Shown one piece after another: positions 51,668 through 62,974 of a DNA stretch of 64,000 nt. A model generated the notes under the pieces. It was not told the DNA's origin, did no database searches, and saw only the letters and a program-made list of their open reading frames with translations. The stretch is from contig NBIV01000012.1 in assembly GCA_003194525.1 (NCBI GenBank), positions 434,001-498,000 of the forward strand, read 5' to 3'. How positions within the stretch are numbered: the first letter of the stretch is position 1; every line of letters starts with the position of its first letter. Position numbers and translations under genes: made by a program. The stretch is from Gracilariopsis chorda. Taxonomy: Eukaryota > Rhodophyta > Florideophyceae > Gracilariales > Gracilariaceae.

Positions 51668-53029
51668 CTACTCCTCTTCCACATCCTCAACACCGTTGGT
51701 GTAATCGTCAACAAATTCTTCTTCTGGCTGCTCGGCCGTAGCATCAGTGTACTGCTGATACTCAGACACCAGATCCGCCATGTTTGATTCAGCCTCAGTA
51801 AACTCAAGTTCATCCATACCCTCACCCTTGTACCAATGCAAGAAAGCCTTTCTCTTGAACATGGAGCGGAACTGGTCTCCGACACGCAAGAAAATGGACT
51901 GAATAGCAGTTGTGTTTCCAATGAAGGCGGAAGAGATCTTTTCACCCTTGGCAGGAATGTCACACACCGAAGTCTTAATGTTGTGCGGGATCCACTCCAC
52001 AAAGTAGGCTGAATTCTTACTCTGCATGAGCGCCATTTCATCCTCAACTTCCTTGGTACTGACCTTTCCACGGAAGTAGACAGCAGCAGTGAGATACCTG
52101 CCCTCGCGAGGATCGACCTCAGCCATCATGTTGTTACGGTCAAACATCTGACCGGCGAGCTCAGGTACGGTGAGGGAACGATAGCTATGGGAGTCAGGGG
52201 AGGCGAGAGGGGCGTGGCCGACGGCGAAGAAATGCAGACGCGGGAAGGGAATAAGGTTGACTGCGAGCTTGCGTAGATCAGCGTTGAGCTGTCCAGGGAA
52301 GCGAAGGGAGCAAGTAATGCCGGACATGACACTGGAGATGAGTCGGTTAAGGTGGGTATAAGAGGGCTGATCGACATTCAGGCTACGCTGGCAAATGTTG
52401 AACAAAGCCTCGTTATCAATCGCAAAGACAGCGTCAGCGTTCTCAACGAGCTGATGAATGGAGAGGGTGCAGTTATAAGGCTCGACAACGGTGTTGGAGA
52501 CCTTGGGGGAAGGGAGAACAGAGTAGGTGCACATCATACGATCCGGGTACTCCTCCCTGATCTTGGAGACGAGCAAGGTTCCCATACCAGACCCAGTACC
52601 GCCACCGAGTGAGTGAGTGACTTGAAAGCCCTGGAGCACGTCGCAGGTCTCAGCTTCACGGCGGATGACATCCAAGCACATCTCGACAAGTTCAGCTCCT
52701 TCCGTGTAATGACCCTTTGCCCAGTTGTTTCCAGCTCCAGACTGGCCGTAGACAAAGTTGTCCGGGCGGAAGAGACGTCCTTTGGAAGAGTTCTTGATAA
52801 AATCGATAACACCTGGCTCAAGATCGACCATAGCGGCACGGGGAACGTAACGTCCGTTAGAACTCTCATTGTAGTAGACGGAGATTCGTTCGAGCTGCTG
52901 ATCGGGCTTGTCTCCGGCAAAGGCACCTTCTGCATCGATGCCGTGTTCAGCGGAAATGCCCTCCCAAAAGTTAGCGCCCACCTGATTGCCGCACTGGCCG
53001 GCCTGGAGCGACACGATGCTTCTGGTCAT
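51668..53029 (-). CDS. TUBB: Beta-tubulin, divergent N-terminus
   Basis: Microtubule subunit and GTPase, 453 residues from an ATG at 53029. The tubulin signature [33 protein letters not shown] and the acidic C-terminal tail ([17 protein letters not shown]) are present, so it is full length. The first residues are MTRSIVSLQ rather than the near-universal MREIVHIQ, so the MREI tetrapeptide that triggers autoregulated tubulin mRNA decay in animals is absent. Red-algal beta-tubulins are generally divergent. No intron. Confidence 0.96.
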   Translation of the reverse strand: MTRSIVSLQAGQCGNQVGANFWEGISAEHGIDAEGAFAGDKPDQQLERISVYYNESSNGRYVPRAAMVDLEPGVIDFIKNSSKGRLFRPDNFVYGQSGAGNNWAKGHYTEGAELVEMCLDVIRREAETCDVLQGFQVTHSLGGGTGSGMGTLLVSKIREEYPDRMMCTYSVLPSPKVSNTVVEPYNCTLSIHQLVENADAVFAIDNEALFNICQRSLNVDQPSYTHLNRLISSVMSGITCSLRFPGQLNADLRKLAVNLIPFPRLHFFAVGHAPLASPDSHSYRSLTVPELAGQMFDRNNMMAEVDPREGRYLTAAVYFRGKVSTKEVEDEMALMQSKNSAYFVEWIPHNIKTSVCDIPAKGEKISSAFIGNTTAIQSIFLRVGDQFRSMFKRKAFLHWYKGEGMDELEFTEAESNMADLVSEYQQYTDATAEQPEEEFVDDYTNGVEDVEEE

Positions 53030-53641
53030 GTTTGTATGTAAGAGTTAAAAGCAGGCGGAGAAGGGAACGAAGGATGCGAAGGCAGGATCAGAGCGAGGGG
53101 GAGAGGGGGGTAGGGAGGGATGAGTAGGAGTTGGGGGATGAGTGGGGAGTAGAGAGAAGAGCAAAAAACGGTCAAGATACAGGCAGAGTGAGGATTGAAT
53201 AGGGAGTTAAGGCGGTGAGAACGAGCCGAAAAGATGTACAGCGGGGCGGGGGTCGAGCGGTATTGGTCGGTGGTACGTGGTGTGCTGTGCGCCATGGCTG
53301 AGGGCTGCTGCGGGCCCGCGGGGCGGGGAGGGCAACCGGGACGGCGCACGACAGGTCTCAGCTGGGAAGGGGCGGGGGCTGAAACGAGGACAAAGTTAAG
53401 GAGCAGTGATGGAAAGTGGCACTTTCAAAGTGGACACAGGAGGGACGGGTGTGGCGAGTGTACGGTTGTACTGTATCAAAGACAAAGACAAGGGGTGAGC
53501 ACGAGCGTTGATTGGCGCGCAATGGTGGTGAAGTATATTTTCGCGTTTGCGGCAGCGCTGTGAAAAGCGCGCGAGAGTGGCGTTTGTCGATGACGAATGG
53601 GCGGCAGTGGGGCGGGTAGGGAGGGGCGGGGCGTTGATGGC
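53030..53641. other. Divergent upstream region
   Basis: GC-rich region upstream of beta-tubulin and the next gene; no RNA gene seen. An in-frame ATG at 53597 is a possible earlier start for the following gene. Confidence 0.4.
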
Positions 53642-54508
53642 ATGGCGAGCGACGGACTGCGCGCCGAGCTGGCACGACTGGGTGGCGGGCGAGACCGGCC
53701 GTCGGCGGAGACGTTGCAAGCTGTGGTGGCGAAGGCGCGCGCGGTATCACCCCGCGAGCTGAGTCGCGAGCTGCAGTTGGTGCGCGGGACGGCGCTACGA
53801 CGGCTCACAGTGGCGGCGTGGATCCTCTCTGAAGATGTTCGTCTGGCCGCTTCGGTGCGCGGCAGCCTGGATCATTCGGCGCTACTGAAGCTTCCGTCGG
53901 GAAGAATGCGGGTGGAAGCGGCTCGCGCCGGCGTGCGATTGCTGCAGGCGTTGTTGGCGGTTCCGCCTGCGCGCGGAGAAGGCGCGAGCTTTGCATATCT
54001 CCAGCGCAGTTTTGAGCGGTGCGCTGCCGCGGCGGGATTGCGCATCAGACACGAGGTTTTGGCGCAGGCGCAAGTGCGGGTTGCGGCGAGTTTGCAGCGG
54101 ATGCGACGGGTGGAACGGGGTCTAAGCGGGGACGATGACGGAGGGGATGATGGGGTGAGTGTTGCAAGTGCTCTGCGCGCTGCGGCGGAGGCGGAGGAGG
54201 TTGCGCGGCGGGCGCGAGCGGTGCGGCATGGCGACGTGCACCGGCTGTATGGGGCGGTGAACGCGCTGTCGGCGGCGATCGGGCGGGTGCGGGCGGCGAG
54301 CGCGGGGCGGGGCGACGGCGGGGACGGAGGGGACGCGGGGGAGGGGGAGGGGGAAGGGGAGGAGGGGAGGGGGAAGGGGAGGAGTGGGAGGACGCGGTGT
54401 TGGTGGTACACGACGTCGACGAGCAGCAACAGCAACACACACAGTGAGCACCCGCTCGCGCGCCAGCGCCGCAACAGCGGCACGCCACTTACAGCGCGCG
54501 TCGCGTAA
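53642..54508 (+). CDS. Hypothetical helical, GC-rich protein
   Basis: A 288-residue protein from the ATG at 53642 (MASDGLRAELARLGGG); an ATG at 53597 is the alternative. Residues 20-190 are Ala/Arg/Leu-rich helices (ELQLVRGTALRRLTVAAWIL, KLPSGRMRVEAARAGVRLL), then a Gly/Asp/Glu-rich segment and a Ser/Asn/Arg tail. GC content is very high (>65%), which can create long open frames by chance. I recognise no family, so this is a weak call. Confidence 0.45.
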   Translation: MASDGLRAELARLGGGRDRPSAETLQAVVAKARAVSPRELSRELQLVRGTALRRLTVAAWILSEDVRLAASVRGSLDHSALLKLPSGRMRVEAARAGVRLLQALLAVPPARGEGASFAYLQRSFERCAAAAGLRIRHEVLAQAQVRVAASLQRMRRVERGLSGDDDGGDDGVSVASALRAAAEAEEVARRARAVRHGDVHRLYGAVNALSAAIGRVRAASAGRGDGGDGGDAGEGEGEGEEGRGKGRSGRTRCWWYTTSTSSNSNTHSEHPLARQRRNSGTPLTARVA

Positions 54509-54872
54509 TTGTATTGGTCCAAAATCTCCAAAAATCTTGGGCTGAGCGGCCGTGCCAGCCGAGCATGCACAGCCAATCATTGCAATCTCGCTGCCCAGAT
54601 TACGTCCATTCCACCCACCCCTCTCAACACGTCTCTCACGCGCTTTGCTCGTGCCCCTCCCCCCCCACCCCCCCTCACCGTCCACGTCAGCTGTTGCGCC
54701 GTTGCCCTATATTCCGCGCGACCCCCAAAAAAATATGTGCTCGCGAATCCCTTGCCGACTCTCTCCGCTCTCTTCTTCTTCCACTCTGCACTTCACCTAC
54801 CGTTGTACCTACTCCTCCCGCTTTCCTCTCCCCAACCCCACCACCACCCCACTCCAACAACTCCCTCGTGAT
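54509..54872. other. C-rich leader of the bZIP gene
   Basis: CCCTATATTCC near 54704 is TATA-like. In-frame ATGs at 54735 and 54873 compete as start. Confidence 0.4.
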
Positions 54873-56246
54873 ATGCGTTCTCTTGGTAGCATCAGCTCCG
54901 AGCTCTGCGAAATGCAGCGCCTAAGAGACTCCAACATCGCCTTACGCCTCAAAGATGCCGAGTGGCAACGTCGAATCATGATGCCTCCGCCCTCACCTCC
55001 GCCGCAACCGCAACCGCAACCGCAACCCCCCCCCCCCCCTGCTTCCCTGCTTTCCGTACCGCCGCGTCGTTCCCCGACCACTGCCCCGCTCAACCCCGCT
55101 CATCTTCCACCAACCTTTGTGCGCGACCCGCGTCTGTTCGCTCCCCCCCCCCCGAAGCCCAACCTTTCCGCGTCTCCCCCCGTTTCCGCCCACTTTTCAG
55201 CCCCCCACCCCCCTTCGCTTGCTTCTGCTTCACCTCCGAATCCGGCCCCGCACTCTCTAATCTTTGACCCGCAACTGCCCATTTCCAACTCTTACCAACA
55301 TCAACACCAACAACAGCCACAACAACAGCCACAACAACAGCAACCACATCAACCACCGCCACCGCCGGTCCTTCCGTCCTCCTCGCCTGCACAGTCTGTG
55401 CTTTCTACCTCCACAAATGCCCACTCCTCCGACGCATCAATATCTCTCAAGCCCAATCACCCCGCCAGAAAGCCCCGCAGTCATGCCCGCGGCGTCGGCA
55501 AAATTCGCCGTCACCGCATGACCAAGGAAGAAGAAGCTCGATTTGACCCGCGTGACCTTGTCGATCTCAAAGGCAGCACCGCAGCAAAGTCGCGCAAAAT
55601 GACACCTCAGGAGCGTGACATCATGCTACACAAGCGTCGCTTGAGAAACAGACAGTCCGCTGCACGCTCGCGAGACAAGCAGAGGAAAACCATCACCGAG
55701 CTTGGGGATGAAGTTGATCAACTGCTCCTCAAGGCTCAGCGCGTTAAACAGCGATGCCATAGCGCCGAGGAACAGTTGAGGGATTTGCGTGCTGCGCACG
55801 AAGCCTTGCGTACTGAGAACGAGCAGTTGAAACTCTCGAACAATCAGCTTAAGATTGCGAACAATGAGCTGCGCCAGAACCAACCTACCCAAGCACTCAC
55901 CCACGCCCCAAATATACCGCGCACCGGTTCCACTTTGAGAGTGTCGCTTTCTACTGATATGTTGGATAAGATTATCGGAGCGTCGTCCAATGCAGAGGGG
56001 CTGCTGCCAGGTGGAGCTGAGAGCTCGGGCATGTTGCGAATTCCTAGCAAGCTTCATTTGTCGTTGAGCACCGATAGGCTATCGGAAGGGCTAACGCCCG
56101 CTGGAAACTCGTCGCAGGCTACTATGGGAAGGAATATGAGCATTGTGGAACGTCTGTTCGATCTTGCAAACAATGGTTCCAATGCTAACAACATTAGCTT
56201 CGACAATATACTCATTAACACTGACATTGAGGTCAAGAAAGAATGA
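54873..56246 (+). CDS. bZIP transcription factor
   Basis: A 457-residue protein from the ATG at 54873 (MRSLGSISSELCEMQR); an in-frame ATG at 54735 would add 46 residues. The N-terminal half is Pro/Ser/His/Gln-rich, including several CAA/CAG runs. The bZIP domain, about residues 250-345, has the basic region RRLRNRQSAARSRDKQRK followed by a long leucine zipper (LGDEVDQLLLKAQRV, then LRDLRAAHEAL and ENEQLKLSNNQLK). The C-terminus has two Ser-rich repeats around LSTD (STDMLDKI and STDRLSEG). DNA-binding activator or repressor; target unknown. Confidence 0.85.
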   Translation: MRSLGSISSELCEMQRLRDSNIALRLKDAEWQRRIMMPPPSPPPQPQPQPQPPPPPASLLSVPPRRSPTTAPLNPAHLPPTFVRDPRLFAPPPPKPNLSASPPVSAHFSAPHPPSLASASPPNPAPHSLIFDPQLPISNSYQHQHQQQPQQQPQQQQPHQPPPPPVLPSSSPAQSVLSTSTNAHSSDASISLKPNHPARKPRSHARGVGKIRRHRMTKEEEARFDPRDLVDLKGSTAAKSRKMTPQERDIMLHKRRLRNRQSAARSRDKQRKTITELGDEVDQLLLKAQRVKQRCHSAEEQLRDLRAAHEALRTENEQLKLSNNQLKIANNELRQNQPTQALTHAPNIPRTGSTLRVSLSTDMLDKIIGASSNAEGLLPGGAESSGMLRIPSKLHLSLSTDRLSEGLTPAGNSSQATMGRNMSIVERLFDLANNGSNANNISFDNILINTDIEVKKE

Positions 56247-57688
56247 CAGACGCATCGTCTTCAGGCGAGTTGGGAGATGTGTTTTTCGTCTTCGGTTTTG
56301 TTTTGTTTTTTTGCCTTCAGTCTTTTTTTGTTGTTGCGACTCTTTTATTTGCACAGAAGTAAATGTAACCCGTTTAACTAACGTCTTGTACTGTTGGTAT
56401 CGTGATGTTTTTCGTGGGAAGTTTAGGTCACTCTTATGGTTTGTTCTTACTCGTGTGTGCTTTTTGGTGATTTGCTTGCGTGGAACTGTGGTCTTTGAAG
56501 GCGGTGGGGTTGCTGTTTGTATGAGCTGTGTTGCATTTTGTTGCGTTTCAGAGTGCACACGCTCTACTTCAATCAATGGCAGACGTTTTGTGACATCGAA
56601 ACCCATACTGGAGCAGTATGCAGATGAATGATTTTTGGCTTTAACGACAGCACTGTCTCCCTCTGCATGGCAAACAATGCTTTGATCATCTTTGACTTAC
56701 AGATTAAACTGATACTGCCTACTCCTCATGCGTCGTACAAGTTTGTCATGCCCATCAATGTTGCTGCACTTGCGCACATGTGCCCCCATACTGCGCCATC
56801 AAAAAACGTCTCCTGCTTCCAAGGACGTCACCAAACGTTATCCTTATAACCCTTACCAGTGGCACAAATAGAACACGATGTGCGGTAAGACAGTGGTCCG
56901 TCCGTCTCCAGCTGGCGATTTTTCTTTGTTTTTCGTGTGTCGCCTCAAACGTGCAAAATACAACTGACCTCTGTCAACTGCAACAGCTGGCGCGAAGCCA
57001 CAGCCGTCTGCTGCCCCGAAATCTGGCGCATCATGTGCAAATGATTCCTGCGCACGTGCAATGACAACAATACCAACCCCAGAAAGGGCGCAACGGCAAG
57101 TGACATGCAATGATGCGCTTGGATGGTCTGAACTCTGAACCCTAACTGTTACCGAGAATGACATTTTGCAGTGGAAGCTGCGTCTTGCTCCTGGTTTCCT
57201 TTAGCGGAGCATCGTTGCAAGTGCGCATCTTTCTTACCGCTTGGTGTATCAGGGGACATGTCTTTGCGTCTCTTTTTTGCATTTGTACTGGGCGGACGGA
57301 GCAACTCGTAAGAAACTAGCAAACGGTGCGCCGGGTTCAATGCGAGTCGTGAGTGTGCCATGCATGAAAGGGATGTTGGTGCCTTGTAGCCCTGCATCCC
57401 CACATCTTATCGCTTATCTCGTCCTCGCTTGCAACTGCACCAGAGACACTCACGGTGATTCACCTTCTTTCCGCATCTGCATCAAACTATCCCCCTTTAC
57501 ACTTCGAAACACCGCTGATTCGTCAGACGAAGGTGCTCTAAATTATCGGCAATCTGCAGACCTCTGCGAGTTATGATAACGTCAAGTCCCAAGATTGTTT
57601 TGGCTGTCTACTGATTTGTAATTAGTGACAGTTTTGCTACCCTTTGTACTCGTCATTGTGTTTCGAGTTGGTTCTCGTGATTACGTGC
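56247..57688. other. Intergenic, nothing identified
   Basis: 1.4 kb between convergent genes, T-rich at the start. Short unsupported frames only. Confidence 0.4.
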
Positions 57689-60600
57689 TTACATTCTGCG
57701 AAGCAATTTCACAATCGCTGTGAAGCCTTCGACAAGCAAAGGCATCGGCGTGCTCGGAGCATACAGCGCAGAAAGATACTCCTCTCCTAGATCCTTCGGA
57801 ATAGAACGCAACGGCTCCTTCAGGATAAACTCAGCAAAAGGGCGGCCTAAATGATTCGCACAAAGCCGTTGCACCGTTGTCATTTCTGTCAGAACTGATA
57901 CAGACTGTCCACTGTCGTAGTCCCCATATCTGAATATCGTTCCTTTCACACCAGCCAAAACAGATGCAGTAGATATTTTCTCTACAGCAAACTCAACAAA
58001 TCCCGTGGGTATCGATGAACCAATACCATTAGCAGCAGAACTAGTCCAGTTCTCAACCATCTGGCCAAGCATGTGTAACGACATCTTCATCACAGAACCT
58101 GCCACCCGGACATCCAGACTTTCCCCAACAGCGCTTGCCAATAAAGAATTCATAACAGTCTGAATAACTGCTTGATTGGACTCATGAAGAAGAACCCGAA
58201 TCAAACTAGTACCTACAATTGCGTGCAGAAAGTAAGTGTACGCCCGATGCATTTCGACAGCCTCTCGTCCTTCCTCGGAGATTGCCATCAAAGTGTTAGA
58301 ATCTAGGGAGTACGAGTGCTGATGCACTTTTTGCACAATCGGAACATAAATCCGCATGGCCACAGCTTCGAATGACTCTCCAAACTTCGTCAGCGCTTGA
58401 GATGCAAGAATAATCACATCTCTCAGCTCTAGAGGAGAATCACATCCCTTCAGCAGCTCTGGGAGAACTTGTTCGAGGTACGGCAAAACGTTGCTCCCAA
58501 CCGTGTCAACCATACGATGTAAAAAGAACAGCAGTTTCAACCTTAGATCAGCCACAGATGCATCTCTAGATGGTGCGAAACATACAACAGAAGCCTTGAT
58601 AACAGTTTCAAGACACGCAGTCCAAACTGCTTGCATCTCTGGACTCAGAGGCGATACTCTTTGCACCTTAACGTCTTTCGTGGGATTCTCTTCACCACCT
58701 GCAAAAGAACGTTTTCCCAACTCCGAGCCTTTTCCTTGATCGGGGTCATTGATAATAAGGAGCAGTGGCTTTGAATCCCCTCCAAAACCCTTTGAGAGAT
58801 GCCCTGATGCAGATATATACGCGACAGATGCAGAGCCTGGGTTGCTCTGCACGCCTTCCATTAATGGTTTCAATATTGCGGTTAGGTATTGCAATGTGTC
58901 CTGACGCTTATGATCAGTTCCCAGGAGGTATCCGACCGTTTCAAATATAAGCATCTGGTTCTTGAATTCTTGTGAGGAAGTATCAGACTTCATAGGAAAC
59001 AGATGCGCATGAGCAGCGTTAAGGACAGCATCAAGGTGAGTTGTTGTTACAACAGTTCGAAGCGGTCGTGCAAGCTTAAGTAGAGAGTAAGCGGCTTGAG
59101 AGCGTATTGGTTGTGAAGAACGGTGGCTAAGTCCTCTTCCGTCGAAAAATACAGGAAGAACGGATGATAATAGTTGGGTATCAGTTCTAGTGAGAAATAG
59201 TCGATATGACCGTGCGACTAGGTCAAAGTAAGTGATTGCGATTAGTTCCAGTTGGTTATTGCGTGCCCTTTGTTCTCGATTCATAGCAGACAACGGAATA
59301 TCCGTCGAGAATAGCATGCAGGATGGAGGGTTGGCGATTACACTGCGGCGAACCTCGACAACATTCGGGTCATCAGGAACAGTCGATGTTAACACCAAAA
59401 GCGTACTGAGCGAGAGTTCCGTCAGACGTATATCTCCTGTTTCGGAAGCCTTTGTGAGCAATCCTTTCACGAAGTTGACGCATAGTTCTGGTGTAGCACG
59501 CACAACACTTCGGAACACGCTTTTGAGAAGTACTTTTCTCTGCTCTGAGAACGAATTGTTTCCATCTGATCCGTCATCATGGGGATCATGGTCCACCGGC
59601 ATCAACGCACGCTTTTCCACGATCTCTAGGATGGATGAGATCGCATTTATAGCCCCCGCATTTATGTTGGCATTAGATGATTTTGCAATGCGTGTGAAGA
59701 CATTGACGTACGCCGATACACATTGCAAAACTTGAGATGAACCATCTTCAGTATTTTCGTTTGTTAGTCGTAGTGCCTGACTGAGTGCAAACTGGGCAAC
59801 GTTTGTAGTAAACTCGCGTGCAGAGTTGTCAAGCATGTTCGCATTCTTCTCCTTCAAACATTCCTTCAGCACGTCAAGAACTGTCATACAAACGGTGCTC
59901 ACCAATGATGCAACTTCCACTTGACTACTATGAATAGAAAGATCGGGATTAGTTTCAGTTTCAGAGATGGAACAAATGAGTTCTGCTGGGATAGACTGGA
60001 GCAGTTTGTCAATCTGTAGGGTACGCAACAGGTTTATCTTTAGCTCGGAGTTCATTCGCTTGAGAATTACACACCGTAATGCATATGCAGCAGCCCCGCG
60101 TGCGGGGCATTCTTGCTGGGAAGTGATTGCAGTGTACATCGGGGATATTATCGCATCTTGAAGAAGGAGGCCGATGTCAATCCATTCGACATAGCGTGCA
60201 ACAATATCAAATGCAGCAGAGATATACCTTGGTTGCATAATAAGCTCCCCGCACTTCTTAACTATTGAGGCAACGCAGTCATCTCTCATGGCATCCTTCA
60301 CGCGAACGGAGGTGACTCGGTGATGCTCACTGAGCTGAGATGCTCGAATACTGGTTACATCTTCATCCAATGCTCGCAGAAGGCGCAGAAACATGCCCAC
60401 CGATTCGTCTGTTGTGATCTCTTTGGCGCTTACCAGAGGCATTATTGTTCCCTGAAATGCATCGCCCCATTCCAATGGGTAGTCACTTGCGATTAATGCA
60501 GCGACAACCTGAGACAACTTGTTTAGTAGAAACCGCGGATGCTTTCCCATACCAGTTGTGGAAACATTACTTGCTTTCGAAGGGCATATAACCTCTCTGA

Positions 60601-60871
60601 AGTAAGTAAGAAGTTTGGCTCGCAGCGCGGATCGCTGCTCTGGGGAAAACTGCACGGGATACCGCGACGGATTCGCCACAATCTCGTGAAGAACTTGACA
60701 GCACCAGAAAGCAACCTCCGGTCGCATTGCAGTCGACAAATGCTGCAGCACGAACGCCCAACCATCTTGAGATTGGCGGATGCTCTGACAATAGGCGAGG
60801 GCCTGGCCTGCTACATTCCTGTCAATCTGCGGGTTTAAGCATATAAGGACCGCAGCGCTTAGTTCTTCCAT
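57689..60871 (-). CDS. XPOT: Exportin-T (tRNA exporter)
   Basis: Importin-beta-family receptor that carries mature tRNA from the nucleus with RanGTP (yeast Los1, plant PAUSED). It is 1,060 residues from the ATG at 60871, the normal size for the family. The N-terminal part has DGWAFVLQHLSTA, VAFWCCQVLHEIV, NKLSQVVAALIASDYPLEWGDAF, LRLLRALDEDV and VARYVEWIDIGLLLQD, which match exportin-T. The rest is HEAT-repeat helices throughout. It is a single exon with no breaks. Confidence 0.92.
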   Translation of the reverse strand: MEELSAAVLICLNPQIDRNVAGQALAYCQSIRQSQDGWAFVLQHLSTAMRPEVAFWCCQVLHEIVANPSRYPVQFSPEQRSALRAKLLTYFREVICPSKASNVSTTGMGKHPRFLLNKLSQVVAALIASDYPLEWGDAFQGTIMPLVSAKEITTDESVGMFLRLLRALDEDVTSIRASQLSEHHRVTSVRVKDAMRDDCVASIVKKCGELIMQPRYISAAFDIVARYVEWIDIGLLLQDAIISPMYTAITSQQECPARGAAAYALRCVILKRMNSELKINLLRTLQIDKLLQSIPAELICSISETETNPDLSIHSSQVEVASLVSTVCMTVLDVLKECLKEKNANMLDNSAREFTTNVAQFALSQALRLTNENTEDGSSQVLQCVSAYVNVFTRIAKSSNANINAGAINAISSILEIVEKRALMPVDHDPHDDGSDGNNSFSEQRKVLLKSVFRSVVRATPELCVNFVKGLLTKASETGDIRLTELSLSTLLVLTSTVPDDPNVVEVRRSVIANPPSCMLFSTDIPLSAMNREQRARNNQLELIAITYFDLVARSYRLFLTRTDTQLLSSVLPVFFDGRGLSHRSSQPIRSQAAYSLLKLARPLRTVVTTTHLDAVLNAAHAHLFPMKSDTSSQEFKNQMLIFETVGYLLGTDHKRQDTLQYLTAILKPLMEGVQSNPGSASVAYISASGHLSKGFGGDSKPLLLIINDPDQGKGSELGKRSFAGGEENPTKDVKVQRVSPLSPEMQAVWTACLETVIKASVVCFAPSRDASVADLRLKLLFFLHRMVDTVGSNVLPYLEQVLPELLKGCDSPLELRDVIILASQALTKFGESFEAVAMRIYVPIVQKVHQHSYSLDSNTLMAISEEGREAVEMHRAYTYFLHAIVGTSLIRVLLHESNQAVIQTVMNSLLASAVGESLDVRVAGSVMKMSLHMLGQMVENWTSSAANGIGSSIPTGFVEFAVEKISTASVLAGVKGTIFRYGDYDSGQSVSVLTEMTTVQRLCANHLGRPFAEFILKEPLRSIPKDLGEEYLSALYAPSTPMPLLVEGFTAIVKLLRRM

Positions 60872-60988
60872 GTAGAGTCCTCAGAAATTGTCGGTGTGCT
60901 TCAGGTCGCACTCCTTTGCTCCCGATCGCTATGTCTTACGGGTGCGAAAGATATAGGATTCGACAACAACAAGGTCGTCGGCAGACAT

Positions 60989-61306
60989 TCAGTTGATCAC
61001 AGATGTGATGCAAATAGAGGGAAGACTTAGTTCAGAGATGCAATTCGATGAAATGCACCGGTCACCGGGAGAAAGCTTCTCCAACGCAATGGAGGTTGCG
61101 TTTGAGTAGCCGATCACGATTAACAGAAGTTGCTGTCCTAGACAATTCAATGATGTACACTCAAGTTTGCCTACTTGTGCAAGATGCTGACTGATGCCTT
61201 GGAGGTCGACGAAAGGTTGTTGCTGATGATATGTTCGAATCGAACCGCAAACATCTAAGTACCGACGGCGCTTCTGAACCCATTCATGCGAATCGAAAGG
61301 ATGCAT
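60989..61306 (-). CDS. Possible small protein upstream of XPOT
   Basis: A 105-residue frame from an ATG at 61306 (MHPFDSHEWVQKRRRYLDVCG), ending 118 bp before the XPOT start on the same strand. The N-terminal 20 residues look protein-like and the rest is mixed hydrophobic/Ser. No family recognised and no strong coding evidence; it could equally be chance. Confidence 0.25.
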   Translation of the reverse strand: MHPFDSHEWVQKRRRYLDVCGSIRTYHQQQPFVDLQGISQHLAQVGKLECTSLNCLGQQLLLIVIGYSNATSIALEKLSPGDRCISSNCISELSLPSICITSVIN

Positions 61307-62362
61307 GCGTTTTGTTCGTGCTTAAAAGGTGGAATTCTGTCAGATAAAAAAAGTCGCCCAATTGCACCTATTCAGGTGACAAAAATGTCATTGCACTGGG
61401 GTGAATAATTTCGGTCGACGTTTTCATCGGACACTTGAGCTGAGCTGCAAGAGTACGAAGGCAAGCGTCACAAGGATGGCGGAAGGCTATTGTTATACTG
61501 CTGGGCAGTCTTACCCCTTTTCTTGTGGTGATGGTGCCAAAACTGTACGAATCCTATCGCACACCACATCATGTGATGTTCACAGTCGAACGGACTAAAG
61601 GGCTGTATTCCAAGGCTATTTCCGAAAGAACGCTATCATTCTTGAAGACTAGTTTGTCCAAGAGTGCATTTGGTCGGTTTCCATCGTGTCCCTTGGATGA
61701 TTAGCAACTCTTTGCAGCTTATTCCTGGATACTGGTTTCGTACTAGTGCGAGTGCAGTATACGGGTGTATACGAAAGTCAGAGCTACTGCAACATCCTCT
61801 ATTCCACTTCTTCTTCAGTATGGTCCGTCGCTCCTGATTTCGAAGCGACAGGAGATCTATCTAAGTACAGGTCGTTCTCTCTCTTGAAGAAGGCCTCTAT
61901 TCCACTTGTATCCTCTATCCATGCGAAAGAGAGTATTAGGTCTGGCTTATGTTCGGGCCAACTAGAATCCAGATTCGCAGTATTACGTGTTCTTTTGCTT
62001 GTGTGCCTGTATTTACTTATTGTTTTCTTCTTTGCACATCTACCGCGCCAAGTCAAGAGGCTTTCTTATCAGACATTTCATACAATCGTCTTACTCAGAG
62101 GGCAGGCAGCAACTCCCAGCCCGTCGAACAGGTCGAAAACGAGAGGTCCAAATCATTTTAGCACTTCGAATGGCAAAAAAGGACTGAAACAAGTGGTAAG
62201 GAAAAGCTGAACCACAACTTTACAAAAACCAAGACACACAAGTAGACAAAAAGCAATACACTGGTACAAAGAAATCATCTGTAGAGGATCATTCGCAGCG
62301 ATAGGAAACAGTATGGATACTAGTACAAGATGACACGCGGTATATATCAACACCGGTGTCTC
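61307..62362. other. Intergenic, nothing identified
   Basis: About 1 kb; open frames near 61746-62210 are not supported. Confidence 0.4.
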
Positions 62363-62974
62363 CTAGAAAAGGGCGTTCGCAAAGTTGAGCGTTGTTGTAG
62401 GTTTGAGAGGTATAGGAACGAGAGAAACCCGACCTGAACGACACTGAGCAAGGTAAACGTCGTGGGAACAAGGCCCTATACTTTCGCCTGGAACTGGGGT
62501 GGGATTTTCGTCTGTAGATGAGCAGGTTTGCGGTCGCTTTCGCTTTGAGAGACGCTCAGGGGGCGCGCTGTCATAGGAATCGCTAGTGCTTGTTTCTTCA
62601 AACGTTGTACGTTTTCGCTTGTTCTCCGAAGTTCGTAATTCTCTCGGCTTACTCGGCGACTTATCTCGCGGTTTGAAACTGTTGTTTGAGTGTTGAATGG
62701 AATCTGTCTTCGAAGAGGTGACATGCTCGCTTATAAACTTGGTTCCCAGAGCTGCGCCAAGGAGTTGATCTAACTCGTTGATATCGCTGGGAAGCCACGG
62801 TGAACTGAGTGTTATTGAGCGAGTGTCATCCGCAGGAGTGGTCGGTAGTTTGAGCGTGGCATGTTTTGAGAGCACGTGAAGCGCAAGGTCTTGCCTTGTT
62901 CGGAACTTCTTCTCGGAGCACCGCTGACAACGAAGCAAACGTCTTGAACGAGTGGATGGCGTGGTGCGAATCAT
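62363..62974 (-). CDS. Single C2H2-finger protein
   Basis: A 203-residue protein from the ATG at 62974 (MIRTTPSTRSRRL); the frame is open upstream only from a GTG. One C2H2 finger lies near the N-terminus (CQRCSEKKFRTRQ...LALHVLSKH, residues ~16-38). The remainder is Ser/Lys/Arg-rich and low-complexity with KRKR-type basic patches (nuclear localisation is likely). No other domain is recognised; the gene may be nuclear regulatory. Confidence 0.6.
   Translation of the reverse strand: MIRTTPSTRSRRLLRCQRCSEKKFRTRQDLALHVLSKHATLKLPTTPADDTRSITLSSPWLPSDINELDQLLGAALGTKFISEHVTSSKTDSIQHSNNSFKPRDKSPSKPRELRTSENKRKRTTFEETSTSDSYDSAPPERLSKRKRPQTCSSTDENPTPVPGESIGPCSHDVYLAQCRSGRVSLVPIPLKPTTTLNFANALF

Noticed and set aside
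53872-54576. 234-codon minus-strand frame
   Set aside because: Antisense of the GC-rich gene at 53642; long open frames on both strands come from high GC.
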